A stretch of DNA of 64,000 nucleotides from Lactiplantibacillus nangangensis (GTDB lineage Bacteria; Bacillota; Bacilli; Lactobacillales; Lactobacillaceae): contig NZ_BJDI01000002.1 of NCBI RefSeq assembly GCF_005405065.1, positions 1 to 64,000 on the forward strand, written 5' to 3'. Below the pieces are notes generated by a model, which did not search any database, had not been told where the DNA came from, and saw only the letters and a program-made list of their open reading frames with translations. Positions 1-8,905 of the stretch are shown here, piece by piece. The translations under genes and the position numbers were made by a program. Every line of letters begins with the position of its first letter. The first letter of the stretch is position 1.

Positions 1-172
1 AGTCACTTTCTTTCTCTTGAAATGTGGTAGTGGATGGATACAAGTCTGCGACTATATCCCTTTTTTATACACTTTTTCACTCTTCACAGTATACGAAAAA
101 ATCCGCTGCCAGTAATCAAGTTTTTGATTACCAACAACAGATATTTTAGAACCGATAACCCTTGCTATTTTT
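1..172. other. Intergenic end of window, 3' of als
   Basis: No gene is supported here. The stretch is AT-rich and lies downstream of the leftward acetolactate synthase gene. A short inverted repeat (GTAATCAAG with GATTAC, about 111-133) could form a weak hairpin, but on the minus strand it lacks a convincing T-run, so it is not called a terminator. Confidence 0.4.
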
Positions 173-1840
173 TTAGAGGCGAATCGTTGTATTGCCGAGT
201 TTTTCAATTAATTTCAAGTTTTCACGGTAATCGACGGGCACGGTGATGATGTGCACACCAGTTTTGGCGGCGACGGCTTGACGGAGCATCGTTTTAAAGT
301 CGGCCGCGTGTGCAACACGATAACCAACGGCTCCGAAACTTTCAGCGTATTTCACGAAGTCGGGGTTGCCAAAATCGACTTCATCATGATGCTGTAATTC
401 CATGTCCATTTTCCATTTGATCAAACCATATGACGCATCTTCCCAAATGACGAACACGAGATGGAGTTTTTCACGGATGGCAGTTTCGATTTCTTGAGAG
501 TTCATCATGAAACTCCCATCACCCATGACAGCGACGACGGTCCGATCGGGGTAGGCGAGTTTGGCACCCAGCGCCCCAGGTAAGGTCCAAGCCATCGTGG
601 ACAGACCGTTATCAATCAAACAAGTATTTGGCAAATAGGTTTGATACAAGCGCGCCATCCACATTTTGACGGCCCCAGTGTCCACCAAGACGATATCATC
701 ATCGGCAAGCACTTCACGGGTGTCGCTGACGACTTTTTGTGGCAACATTGGAATCGCGTCACTGGCCGCACCAGTGGTCAGTTCTTTTTGGATCATTGCA
801 CGGATCATTGGTTTGCGGTGGTCAAAATGAATATCTTGTTCCTGCAAAGCTTTGATTAACGCCGCTAAACTGGGGCGAATATTTGCAATGATGTTTAAAG
901 TCACATCGTAATGGCTGTCAGTATCTTGACGGAACATATTGATATGAATAATTTTCTTGTCGCCGCGGGGATTGATCTTTTTAGGATCAAATTGTTGGAT
1001 TGAGAACCCAATGGCGATAATCAAATCGGATTCTTCAAAAGCAAAGTTTTCATAATCTTTACGCATGAAGCCCACGACGCCGAGGGCGTTCTTGTGGCGA
1101 TCAGAGATAACGCCTTTACTCATAAAAGTAGTTGCCACCGGAATATTCAGCAGTTCGCTTAATTGTTGGACATATTGTTCAGCATGTTTCCAGGTAACCC
1201 CGTCACCAGCCAAAATAATCGGGTGTTTGGCGGCGGCAATCAATTTAACGGCGCGGTCGATATCACTTGCTGTTGGTTGTGTCACCGAAATGGGCGCAAT
1301 CGGTAATGGCCGACTTTCAGGATCGGCGGGAGCCATTTCGACATCTTGTGGAATCGAAAGGTACGTTGCCCCAGGCTTGTCACGTTTTGAAATGGAGAAG
1401 GCTTTACGGACCATTTCTGGGACGGCGTGCGCAGTCAAGACCATGCGAGCGTATTGGGTGACGGGCTTGAACATTGAGACTAAGTCGATAACTTGATGAG
1501 ATTCTTTGTGTAAGCGATCCAAGCCACCTTGCGCGCTAATTGCGACGAGGGGTGTTGAGTTGGTTTCGGCATCCGCAACGCCTAATAACAAGTTGATGGC
1601 GCCGGGGCCAAGCGTCGCCACACAGACCCCTGGATTACCGGTCAAACGGCCATAGACACTGGCCATAAATGAAGCGCCTTGTTCGTGCCGCGTTAAGATA
1701 AATTTAATTTTAGTCGACTGATTGATGGCGTCGACCAGATGGATATTTTCCTCGCCAGGGATCCCGAAAACGAATTTGACGCCTTCATTTTCTAAACATT
1801 CTACGAGGAGCTGCGCAGTATTTTTACTAATTGTTGCCAT
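173..1840 (-). CDS. alsS: Acetolactate synthase (catabolic type)
   Basis: ThDP-dependent enzyme that condenses two pyruvates to 2-acetolactate and CO2, feeding acetoin formation in lactic acid bacteria. The 555 residues match the family size. The N-terminal Pyr domain carries the FGIPGEEN signature and the RHEQGASFMA segment with the glutamate expected at the ThDP aminopyrimidine. The C-terminal domain has the Mg/ThDP motif starting GDGSFMMNSQE, about 60 residues of which are well conserved in AlsS-type enzymes. No small regulatory subunit gene is adjacent, which favours the catabolic AlsS over the biosynthetic IlvB form. The start codon lies 2 nt after the stop of the upstream permease, with an AGAGGG ribosome site inside that gene's end, so the two are co-transcribed and probably translationally coupled. 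Function assignment is firm; the catabolic label is inferred. Confidence 0.93.
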   Translation of the reverse strand: MATISKNTAQLLVECLENEGVKFVFGIPGEENIHLVDAINQSTKIKFILTRHEQGASFMASVYGRLTGNPGVCVATLGPGAINLLLGVADAETNSTPLVAISAQGGLDRLHKESHQVIDLVSMFKPVTQYARMVLTAHAVPEMVRKAFSISKRDKPGATYLSIPQDVEMAPADPESRPLPIAPISVTQPTASDIDRAVKLIAAAKHPIILAGDGVTWKHAEQYVQQLSELLNIPVATTFMSKGVISDRHKNALGVVGFMRKDYENFAFEESDLIIAIGFSIQQFDPKKINPRGDKKIIHINMFRQDTDSHYDVTLNIIANIRPSLAALIKALQEQDIHFDHRKPMIRAMIQKELTTGAASDAIPMLPQKVVSDTREVLADDDIVLVDTGAVKMWMARLYQTYLPNTCLIDNGLSTMAWTLPGALGAKLAYPDRTVVAVMGDGSFMMNSQEIETAIREKLHLVFVIWEDASYGLIKWKMDMELQHHDEVDFGNPDFVKYAESFGAVGYRVAHAADFKTMLRQAVAAKTGVHIITVPVDYRENLKLIEKLGNTTIRL

Positions 1841-1842
1841 AA

Positions 1843-3222
1843 TTAACCCTCTTTATGTGATTTAAGCTTTTGACTGAGATAGTAACCAAGATAACAAATT
1901 AAGACGAATGGGACGGTATAATATAACGCGATTCGCTGATTGGGGTCAAACCAAATCAGCAAACAAGACAGCCCGCTCAAGATGAACGCCAACCAAGGGA
2001 CGACCGGATAGCCCGGTGTGCGATAAGTTAAGTCAGCGATGTTTTGACCACTTTTTACGTAAGCTTTACGAAAATTAATTTCCGACAGGGCGATTGCCAT
2101 CCAAACAATGACGACGGCTAGCCCGGAGATTGAAACGAGTACTAAGTAAACGGACCCGGCAGCGTAAACACTAGATAGTAAGGCCAAAATTCCACCAAGC
2201 ATGCTAGTCATGAGGGCAATTAACGGAACGTCACGTTTAGTGGTGCGTTTGAAGACTTTAGAAATGGTGCCTTCGTTTGCTAATGACCAGAGCATCCGCG
2301 TTGAGGCGTACAAGCCGGAGTTGGCAGCGGACATGATGGCGGTTAAGACGACAAAGTTCATAATATCAGCTGCATACGGAATCCCAATTTCTTTGAAGAC
2401 AAGCACAAAGGGACTTTGGGTGACGCCGGCTTGTTTGTAAGGAATTAAGGCGGCCATCACGAACATACTGCCGACGAAAAAGATGATCAAGCGCCACAGC
2501 GTGGTTCGAATGGCAGTTGGAATCGTGTGGGCAGGATCCTTAGCTTCGCCCGCAGTAATGCCGATTAATTCCGTCCCCGAGAACGCAAAGTTGACCGTCA
2601 ACATCGTGGTGAAGACCCCACCAAAGCCGTTCGGAAACCAGCCATTTTTAGTATAGTTCGTTAATAGTGGCGCACTCGACTGGCCGGCTAAAGGAAGCCA
2701 ACCGACAATGGCGAGGCCACCAAGAATGATAAAGGCAATGATGGCGATGACTTTAATACTGGCAAACCAAAATTCGGCTTCTGCGAACCACCGGACTGAC
2801 ATGGCATTGACCGTGAATATCACGACCATGAAGGCCAGACTCCAAATCCAAGTTGGAATATGTGGAAACCAATTTTGCATGATCAGCCCGGCGGCCGTAA
2901 ATTCAGAACCTAATGCAATCGTCCACGTGAGCCAATACAGGATGGCAACGGTAAAGCCAGTCCCTGGGCCGATGTACTTTTTAGCGTAGACGTGAAAGGC
3001 GCCGGTATATGGCATTGCGACGGCCAGTTCGCCCAGACAGAGCATGACGAGATAGACCAAAATAGCACCGATTGTATAAGCCAATAAGGTCCCAATCGGG
3101 CCGGCTTGGTGAATGGTATAACCGGAACTTAAGAAAAGCCCGGTCCCAATCACGCCGCCTAATGAGATCATTAAGACGTGCCGTGATTCCATTTGGCGAT
3201 TTAAATGAGTTTGTTTTGACAT
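1843..3222 (-). CDS. APC-family amino acid permease, possibly S-methylmethionine permease
   Basis: Integral membrane amino acid transporter of the AAT/APC superfamily (459 residues, about 12 hydrophobic helices). The N-terminus [21 protein letters not shown] is the classical APC helix-1 region, followed by GPIGTLLAY and [16 protein letters not shown], and a [21 protein letters not shown] segment in helix 6. I start it at the ATG at 3222 because AAGGAG sits 7 nt upstream; an in-frame start 17 codons earlier has no ribosome site. It is divergent from the homocysteine S-methyltransferase gene, so a role as S-methylmethionine importer (MmuP-like) is plausible. Co-transcription with acetolactate synthase is unusual and leaves other amino acids possible. 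Family is certain, substrate is inferred. Confidence 0.85.
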   Translation of the reverse strand: MSKQTHLNRQMESRHVLMISLGGVIGTGLFLSSGYTIHQAGPIGTLLAYTIGAILVYLVMLCLGELAVAMPYTGAFHVYAKKYIGPGTGFTVAILYWLTWTIALGSEFTAAGLIMQNWFPHIPTWIWSLAFMVVIFTVNAMSVRWFAEAEFWFASIKVIAIIAFIILGGLAIVGWLPLAGQSSAPLLTNYTKNGWFPNGFGGVFTTMLTVNFAFSGTELIGITAGEAKDPAHTIPTAIRTTLWRLIIFFVGSMFVMAALIPYKQAGVTQSPFVLVFKEIGIPYAADIMNFVVLTAIMSAANSGLYASTRMLWSLANEGTISKVFKRTTKRDVPLIALMTSMLGGILALLSSVYAAGSVYLVLVSISGLAVVIVWMAIALSEINFRKAYVKSGQNIADLTYRTPGYPVVPWLAFILSGLSCLLIWFDPNQRIALYYTVPFVLICYLGYYLSQKLKSHKEG

Positions 3223-3305
3223 GAAGATACTCCTTGCAGGCTTGGAATAATTAGAATAAGATGAGATAATCATATCATAATGTAAGTGAAGAAAGGAAAC
3301 TGATT

Positions 3306-4235
3306 ATGCAAGTTTCATCAATGAAAACGTTATTACAACAAGGTCCGGTCGTTTCAGATGGGGCCATGGCGACGGAATTAGAAAAACGCGGCGTCGATAC
3401 CGACAGTGCTTTATGGTCAGCGACGGCCATGATTGATCACCCCGAAGCCATCACGGCGGTTCATAAGAGCTATTTTGAAGTTGGGGCGCAGCTTGCGACG
3501 ACCAATACTTATCAAGCTAATGTACCAGCTTTTGTTGCGGCGGGGGTTCCGGCTGAATCGGCTCGTAAGTTAACCCAACAAGCCGTTCAACTGGCCAATC
3601 AAGCACGGGATGACTACGCCGCAACGCATCCGGACTTTACTGGGCTCGTCGCCGGTAGTATTGGCCCATACGGCGCTTATTTGGCGGATGGTAGCGAATA
3701 TACCGGCGACTATCAGCTGACGGCAGCCGCCTATCAAGATTTTCACCGCGAACGGCTCCAACTCATTACGGGGGTCGGGGTTGACGTACTCGCATTGGAG
3801 ACGATGCCTAACTTTGCGGAAGTGCAAGCACTGGTTCAATTAGTAACCAAGGAATTTGCCGGTCAAGACTATTGGGTCAGTTTTAGTCTGAAAGATCCAC
3901 AAACGCTCTGTGATGGCACGTCACTCGCGACCGCTGCCAAATGGGTCGCACAACAACCGAACGTGGTCGCAGTCGGGGTGAATTGCACAACGTTAGAAAA
4001 TATTGAGCCGGCCTTGCAAACATTAAATGCGGCAGTCAAGATTCCGTTGATCGTTTATCCCAACTCTGGGGATGAATACGATCCAACGACCAAAACGTGG
4101 CAAAAGACCGAGCTTAGTCATACGTTCGATAGCTTTGTGCCAAAGTGGTTAGCGGCTGGCGCCCAAATTATTGGGGGCTGTTGTCGGACGACACCAACAG
4201 ATATTGCGACGGTACATGAGTTAGTGCGCGCCTAA
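3306..4235 (+). CDS. mmuM: Homocysteine S-methyltransferase (S-methylmethionine type)
   Basis: Transfers a methyl group, typically from S-methylmethionine or SAM, to homocysteine to make methionine. The 309-residue protein is a single Pfam S-methyl_trans domain: DGAMATELEKRG at the N-terminus, GSIGPYGAYLADGSEYTG in the middle, and the zinc ligands in GVNC (about Cys227) and GGCCRTTP (about Cys292-293) near the C-terminus. Length matches bacterial MmuM, and there is no MTHFR fusion, in contrast to the YitJ-type protein at 41.8-43.7 kb. It is divergent from an amino acid permease, with 83 nt of shared promoter space. A GAAGAAAGGAAAC ribosome site precedes the ATG. A bidirectional terminator follows. 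Confidence 0.92.
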   Translation: MQVSSMKTLLQQGPVVSDGAMATELEKRGVDTDSALWSATAMIDHPEAITAVHKSYFEVGAQLATTNTYQANVPAFVAAGVPAESARKLTQQAVQLANQARDDYAATHPDFTGLVAGSIGPYGAYLADGSEYTGDYQLTAAAYQDFHRERLQLITGVGVDVLALETMPNFAEVQALVQLVTKEFAGQDYWVSFSLKDPQTLCDGTSLATAAKWVAQQPNVVAVGVNCTTLENIEPALQTLNAAVKIPLIVYPNSGDEYDPTTKTWQKTELSHTFDSFVPKWLAAGAQIIGGCCRTTPTDIATVHELVRA

Positions 4236-4248
4236 CCCATCGCTACAC

Positions 4249-4294
4249 AAATAAGGACTCGGAAAGTCAAAAATTGATTTCCGAGTCCTTATTT
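4249..4294. terminator. Bidirectional intrinsic terminator
   Basis: Near-perfect 17-bp stem (arms 4249-4265 and 4278-4294, core GGACTCGGAAA/TTTCCGAGTCC) flanked by AAA and TTT, placed between the convergent mmuM gene and the leftward membrane protein gene. The same stem core recurs in the terminator at 62332-62372. Confidence 0.85.
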
Positions 4295-4308
4295 GGTTAA
4301 CACTACTT

Positions 4309-5028
4309 TTAATAAAGTAAAAACATGAGCACTAATTGAATCCCAGCATTGATCATCAGGTGTAATTTTAGCCGGCCAAAAGATTGTTGGCTGAACCAAA
4401 CGGCGATGGTGATGACGATGGCAGTAATCGTTTGCCAAGTAATCGGCTGTAAAAAGATTGTGATGACCAAGATGGCACCAGTAATGGCTGAAATCACTTG
4501 ATTGATTTGACGCTGCTTACTAAAAGTTGGAACATACAGGAACACATAACTAGCAACAAGTGGCGCGAGTCGCCATAAAAAGGTCGTGGAGAGGTAGTCG
4601 TTTTGTAAGTAGAAGACGGCGACCGGAATCGTATAAGTCATCACGATGCTAAAGACCACTAACCCGAAGTAGTTTTGCATGCCGAATCGTGGAATAGCCA
4701 TGATGAATAACCAAACGCTACAAGTTAGGAGCAAGTAGAGCAGTTCAGATTCTTTCGCGATAATGTTGGTAAAGGCGAAAGCCACTGAAATGCCGATTGC
4801 AATTAAACTCCATTGCGCGGGAATTCGGCGATCGAGAATAATGAAGACAGTGGCGGCGATCGCTAACGTGTAACCAATCAGTGGCAGCTGGGCCGCGGAA
4901 AATTTTGCGGTTTGAAATGAGCGACCATAGTCTAGTGCTGCCCACCAAACCACGATACTTTGAATGATTGTAAAAATCACGAGGTGTAAATAATCGCGTT
5001 TTATTTTGAGCTTTCCAATTCGAATCAT
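4309..5028 (-). CDS. Multipass membrane protein, function unknown
   Basis: A 239-residue hydrophobic protein with roughly eight membrane segments and a short basic N-terminus (IRIGKLKIKRDYLH). I do not recognise a named family. Notable elements are AALDYGRSFQTAKFSAAQLPL after the first helix and a Phe/Tyr-rich periplasmic-side loop near LQNDYLSTTFLW. It sits alone, convergent with mmuM and divergent from metK, with the metK riboswitch leader starting about 120 nt away. The ribosome site before the ATG is poor. It is probably a real lineage-conserved gene because the reading frame is long, the hydrophobic periodicity is regular and it fills the space between two terminators or promoters. Confidence 0.7.
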   Translation of the reverse strand: MIRIGKLKIKRDYLHLVIFTIIQSIVVWWAALDYGRSFQTAKFSAAQLPLIGYTLAIAATVFIILDRRIPAQWSLIAIGISVAFAFTNIIAKESELLYLLLTCSVWLFIMAIPRFGMQNYFGLVVFSIVMTYTIPVAVFYLQNDYLSTTFLWRLAPLVASYVFLYVPTFSKQRQINQVISAITGAILVITIFLQPITWQTITAIVITIAVWFSQQSFGRLKLHLMINAGIQLVLMFLLY

Positions 5029-5150
5029 AAGGCAACATCTTTCTGATAAGTATTATTTCAATCCTACCGATAGACGGTCAGTCAGTCAATAATTTGATAA
5101 GATTCTTTAAAAAAAATGATGATTGTGATAGGCTGGTATAGTTATGAGCA

Positions 5151-5333
5151 GTTCCCGAAAGGATAAGAGCGAGTTCGATCTGAACAATCGAATCGTGCAT
5201 AACAGGGCTGTTGACTGTTGATCGTGCCGGTTAAATTTGAGGCTTAACTCGTCTCGGATTTCGGCGTGATGACTCAGTCAAAGCCCTGTTTGTCACTCTT
5301 AGATGCCTTGTAACCGAAATATCTCAAGGGGGA
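5151..5333 (+). promoter_or_regulatory. SMK-box (SAM-III) translational riboswitch with long insertion
   Basis: The 5' block GTTCCCGAAAGGAT (5151-5164) and the 3' block GATGCCTTGTAACCGAA (5302-5318) plus the ribosome site AAGGGGG (5326-5332) are the hallmark sequences of the SMK box, which binds SAM and sequesters the Shine-Dalgarno of metK in Lactobacillales. Between them lies about 130 nt instead of a short linker. The insertion is itself structured: TAAGAG (5164-5169) pairs with CTCTTA (5296-5301), and ACAGGGCT..TGACTG (5202-5217) pairs with CAGTCA..AGCCCTGT (5275-5289). An extended -10 (TGGTATAGT, 5134-5142) supplies the promoter. Identity is firm from the conserved blocks; the role of the insertion is unknown. 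Confidence 0.9.
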
Positions 5334-5341
5334 ATTTTAAA

Positions 5342-6547
5342 GTGAGTGAAAGACACCTATTTACATCTGAATCTGTTTCTGAGGGCCATCCCGATAAAAT
5401 TGCGGATCAAATCAGTGATGCGATTCTAGATGCTATGTTAGAACAAGACCCGCAAGCCCGGGTTGCCGTTGAAACTTCTGTGACAACGGGGTTAGTGCTC
5501 GTCTTTGGTGAAGTATCGACCAAAGCCTACGTCGATATTCAAAAGGTCGTGCGTGACACGATCAAGTCGATTGGCTATGTTGATGGCCAATACGGCTTCG
5601 ACGGTGACAACTGTGCTGTTTTAGTTTCATTGGATGAACAATCACCTGATATCGCGCAAGGGGTCGATGATTCCCTAGAAACTCGTGAAGGTGACGAGGA
5701 TCCATTAGACAAGATTGGTGCCGGTGATCAAGGGATGATGTTTGGCTATGCCATTAACGAAACCCCAGAATTGATGCCATTACCAATTGCCTTAAGCCAT
5801 CGGTTAATGCGTAAGATTGCTGAGTTACGGAAAAACGGCACCATCAAGTGGTTGCGGCCAGATGCGAAAGCTCAGGTCACGGTCGAATATGATGAAAATA
5901 ATCAACCACAACGTGTGGACACGGTCGTTTTGTCAACGCAACATGATCCTGACGTTGACTTGGACACGATTCGCCAAACGGTGATCGACCAAGTCATCAA
6001 AGCCATCATTCCAGCTAACTTGTTGGATGATCAAACCAAGTATTTGGTGAACCCAACTGGTCGCTTTGTGATCGGTGGTCCTCAAGGGGACGCTGGTTTG
6101 ACTGGTCGGAAAGTCATCGTAGATACTTACGGTGGTTTTGCGCATCATGGTGGCGGGGCCTTCTCAGGGAAGGATGCCACTAAGGTTGACCGTTCTGCAA
6201 GCTATGCGGCGCGTTACATTGCCAAGAACATTGTGGCGGCTAAATTAGCTGACCGGGTCGAAGTCCAATTAGCGTATGCAATTGGGGTCGCTGAACCGGT
6301 ATCAATTTCAGTTGATACAGCTGGAACTGGTAAAGTCAGTGATGAAGCCTTGATTGCGGCAATTCGTAAGCACTTTGACTTACGGCCAGCCGGTATCATC
6401 AAGATGTTAGACTTACAGCGCCCAATTTACCGTCAAACGGCGGCATATGGTCACTTCGGTCGGACTGACATCGATTTACCATGGGAACACACTGATAAAG
6501 TTGAAGCCTTACAAGCTGAATTCAGTGCCACTGAACTTAATAAATAA
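5342..6547 (+). CDS. metK: S-adenosylmethionine synthase
   Basis: Makes SAM from methionine and ATP. The 401-residue protein has all family hallmarks: [11 protein letters not shown] near the N-terminus (ATP site), [12 protein letters not shown] in the middle, and [17 protein letters not shown] toward the C-terminus. I use the GTG at 5342 ([11 protein letters not shown]) because it is 9 nt from the GGGGG ribosome site of the SMK box. The ATG at 5303 lies inside the riboswitch and would add 13 residues that the family lacks. It is monocistronic, followed by its own terminator, and regulated by SAM at translation initiation. Confidence 0.97.
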   Translation: MSERHLFTSESVSEGHPDKIADQISDAILDAMLEQDPQARVAVETSVTTGLVLVFGEVSTKAYVDIQKVVRDTIKSIGYVDGQYGFDGDNCAVLVSLDEQSPDIAQGVDDSLETREGDEDPLDKIGAGDQGMMFGYAINETPELMPLPIALSHRLMRKIAELRKNGTIKWLRPDAKAQVTVEYDENNQPQRVDTVVLSTQHDPDVDLDTIRQTVIDQVIKAIIPANLLDDQTKYLVNPTGRFVIGGPQGDAGLTGRKVIVDTYGGFAHHGGGAFSGKDATKVDRSASYAARYIAKNIVAAKLADRVEVQLAYAIGVAEPVSISVDTAGTGKVSDEALIAAIRKHFDLRPAGIIKMLDLQRPIYRQTAAYGHFGRTDIDLPWEHTDKVEALQAEFSATELNK

Positions 6548-6594
6548 ACGCGACGAGCTTATCGGCCATCGCGGTCTGTAGGTACTCGACGCTA

Positions 6595-6627
6595 AAAGCG
6601 ACCTTTTTTCTGGGGTCGCTTTTTTTG
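6595..6627 (+). terminator. metK intrinsic terminator
   Basis: AAAGCGACC pairs with GGGTCGCTTT and is followed by seven Ts. A copy of the structured intergenic repeat starts five nucleotides after the T-run. Confidence 0.85.
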
Positions 6628-6631
6628 TGCA

Positions 6632-6770
6632 AGAGTGTTCCAATCAACGGGTTGCTCCTGAGCATTGCCTAGCCAAAGGTATAATGCGGTTTTGGCATTG
6701 TGCCTTTGGCGTAGCAAGCGGAGGGAGCAGTTGACTGGAGCACGTTTCGACTGTCAAGCTAAGGGAGCAG
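6632..6770 (+). repeat. Structured intergenic repeat, copy 1
   Basis: First of three related copies in the window (the others are at 6771-6860 and 11725-11852). Shared blocks in order are AGAGTGTTC, TGAGCATTGCCTAGCC, AATGCGGTTTT, GGCGTAGCAAGCGGA and CACGTTTC followed by TCAA. The core folds into a 16-bp hairpin: GCCAAAGGTATAATGC (6672-6687) with GCATTGTGCCTTTGGC (6695-6710), loop GGTTTTG. Compared with copy 3 the stem bases differ but pairing is kept, which points to a selected or recently mobile structured element. No coding potential. Confidence 0.7.
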
Positions 6771-6860
6771 GATAATGCGGTCTTAGCATTGTGCCTTTGG
6801 CGTAGCAAGCGGAATCCCCAGGCTTGCCGAACACGTTTCAGCTGTCAAGGTAAGGAACAA
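6771..6860 (+). repeat. Structured intergenic repeat, copy 2 (5'-truncated)
   Basis: Repeats the segment from ATAATGCGGT through GCATTGTGCCTTTGGCGTAGCAAGCGG (given here in two overlapping parts of the copy-1 sequence) and the CACGTTTC...TGTCAAGGTAAGG tail. The 5' stem arm is replaced by AGGGAGCAGGATAATGC, so only the inner part of the hairpin can form. It looks like a tandem partial duplication or a second insertion into copy 1. Confidence 0.6.
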
Positions 6861-6893
6861 CTGGTAGCATGCAAAATGGCTGTCCACTTGCCG

Positions 6894-7040
6894 CCTTCCG
6901 GTCGGGGCCTAAAACGCTGGAACGCCATGGGCCATTTTGAAGCCAAAGGGCGGTCTTCAAAACTGTCCTTGTTCTAAGTCCGGGAAACCTGCCCGCACTA
7001 AGAACAATTTCATGGCCGAGCATTTTAGGCCCCGACCTCA
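6894..7040. repeat. Composite palindromic element (three nested hairpins)
   Basis: About 145 bp bounded by a perfect 15-bp inverted repeat, GGTCGGGGCCTAAAA (6900-6914) and TTTTAGGCCCCGACC (7023-7037). Inside are two further hairpins: TTTTGAAG/CTTCAAAA (6935-6942 and 6955-6962) and a 16-bp arm pair with two mismatches (6969-6984 and 6992-7007, TTGTTCTAAGTCCGGG). There is no ORF of believable quality. The architecture fits either a non-autonomous mobile element (MITE-like) or a structured RNA domain. Confidence 0.6.
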
Positions 7041-7405
7041 CGGCTAAATTAAGTTAAACCTGGCATTAGAGTAATGTTAGTTAATCAAAATGGTTAAGCT
7101 TCAGTCGGTAGCTAATTTAGCGTTCAATCGTTATCGCTTTAGTCAGTATGTTAGGCTAAACACGGGTGATTTTGTTGATGTGTTTTAAATTGCCTAATAC
7201 AGACTCAGAAAAACACTGGAAAGTTAATTCCCGAACTTGCCATAATCAGACTAACTAAATTAGGCAGTAATCTCCTAATCTAGTCGCAAGATGGGATGAT
7301 GTTTTTAGAACAGTAATCAATATTCGAAATAACCTTTTGCGTATAAAAACGGTTATTCCACAAGAACTTGTTAGTAACAAATGAGCACAGAGAGAGGAAA
7401 CAACT
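7041..7405. other. Intergenic region upstream of the MFS exporter
   Basis: No gene is supported in this 365-nt AT-rich stretch. Its one clear element is an inverted repeat AATAACC (7328-7334) / GGTTATT (7351-7357) with a further TTTT/AAAA inside, about 50 nt before the start codon of the exporter. It is well placed as an operator for a TetR- or MarR-type repressor, but no regulator gene is adjacent. Confidence 0.4.
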
Positions 7406-8902
7406 ATGCAACAACGTAAAACCAATGTAATGGCAGTAACGATTGCCATTTATGTGGCGACTTTTATGAGTGCGATCGAGGGGACGATCGTTTCAACCGC
7501 CTTACCAACCATCGTCGGGGACCTACATGGGGTCTCCTTAATGAACTGGGTTTTTTCAATTTATCTTTTGACTAATGCCATGATGACCCCAATCTATGGC
7601 AAATTGACTGACTTGATAGGCCGTAAACCAGTCATGCAGGCCGGACTGATTATTTTTATCGTCGGGTCGATGATGAGTGGCTTGTCAGATTCAATGCCAG
7701 TTTTAATCTTCTGGCGAGCGATTCAAGGTATCGGTGCGGGGGCGTTAATGCCCGTTTCAATGACTATCATCGCGGATATTTATTCCTTTGAACGACGCGC
7801 CAAAGTGCTTGGCTTCAATAGTTCTGCTTGGGGGATTGCCTCCGTGCTCGCACCCTTAATTGGGGGCTTGATCGTTGATAAGTTAAGTTGGCATTGGATC
7901 TTCTTTATCAATGTGCCAGTTGGCTTGATTACCTTATTCTTATTCCAATTTTATTTACGGGAACCGAAACGGCATAATAATGTCAAAGTGGACTACTTAG
8001 GGAGTTTCTGGTTAATGCTATTCTTACTCTGCTTGATGTTGAGTTTCCAGCTCTTGAGTAATGCAACGATCAACTGGGCCACGGTGATTGTGGCTTGGGT
8101 CGTGAGTGGCTTGAGCTTATGGCTGTTTATTCGGCGCGAAAGCCATACGCCAGAACCGGTTATTTCCATGAATTTGTTTAAAAATCGCACGTTTGTGATT
8201 CAAAATGCCGTTGCCGCGCTAATCAGTGGCTTTTTGATGGCGGTGGAAGTCTACATTCCAACTTGGACTCAGGGGATTCTAGGTGTGCCAGCATCCTTAG
8301 CCGGTTTTGCGGTGACACCAAGCTCCTTAATGTGGATTATCGGGTCGTTTGTGACCGGTCGCTTGCTAGCGAAGTGGGCACCACGGCGAATTCTGTATTT
8401 GAGTTTATTCTTTATTCTCTTTACCGGGATTTGTTTGGCCTTAATCCCAGTTTCAACACCATTTATTTGGTTCTTTGCCATTACCGCTGTTGGCGGGATT
8501 GGGTTCGGAATTACGATTACCGCCACGACTGTGACTTCACAACACTTGGTTTCACCGAAGAATGTGGGGGTCGCGACTTCGTTCAACACGTTGAGTCGGA
8601 CGATTGGGCAAACTGTGATGATTTCCATTTTTGGGATTGCCTTGAATGTTGGGATGAATCAAGGAATTGCACAACATCACGGCACGAACATGGCGATGAT
8701 GAATAAATTGATCAATCCACAAACGGCCACCGAGCTGCCAGCCAAATTATTACCAACGTTGCGCGGTATTCTATATACTGGGTTACACTGGGTTTATTTA
8801 ATCGGCTTAGTCTTGATTATCCTAGCGTTTATTGTGAATAGTTTGGACCGTGGCAAACAAATGACTGCGGCGCAGCATGCGGAACGGTTGAAGAAGGAAT
8901 AA
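7406..8902 (+). CDS. DHA2-family MFS multidrug exporter (EmrB/QacA type)
   Basis: Proton-coupled drug antiporter of the 14-helix DHA2 group, 498 residues. Motifs visible are GKLTDLIGRKPVMQAG (motif A, loop 2-3), the RAIQGIGAGALMPVSM segment (motif B) and WGIASVLAPLIGGLIVD (antiporter motif C). The N-terminus AIYVATFMSAIEGTIVSTALPTI includes the acidic residue in helix 1 usual for DHA2 members. A GAGAGAGGAAAC ribosome site lies before the ATG. It forms a two-gene unit with the alpha/beta hydrolase 3 nt downstream. An inverted repeat upstream suggests repressor control. Family is certain; substrates cannot be told. Confidence 0.9.
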   Translation: MQQRKTNVMAVTIAIYVATFMSAIEGTIVSTALPTIVGDLHGVSLMNWVFSIYLLTNAMMTPIYGKLTDLIGRKPVMQAGLIIFIVGSMMSGLSDSMPVLIFWRAIQGIGAGALMPVSMTIIADIYSFERRAKVLGFNSSAWGIASVLAPLIGGLIVDKLSWHWIFFINVPVGLITLFLFQFYLREPKRHNNVKVDYLGSFWLMLFLLCLMLSFQLLSNATINWATVIVAWVVSGLSLWLFIRRESHTPEPVISMNLFKNRTFVIQNAVAALISGFLMAVEVYIPTWTQGILGVPASLAGFAVTPSSLMWIIGSFVTGRLLAKWAPRRILYLSLFFILFTGICLALIPVSTPFIWFFAITAVGGIGFGITITATTVTSQHLVSPKNVGVATSFNTLSRTIGQTVMISIFGIALNVGMNQGIAQHHGTNMAMMNKLINPQTATELPAKLLPTLRGILYTGLHWVYLIGLVLIILAFIVNSLDRGKQMTAAQHAERLKKE

Positions 8903-8905
8903 GTG

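Noticed and set aside
34-246. 70-codon plus-strand ORF at the window start
   Set aside because: AT-rich, no ribosome site, runs antisense into alsS.
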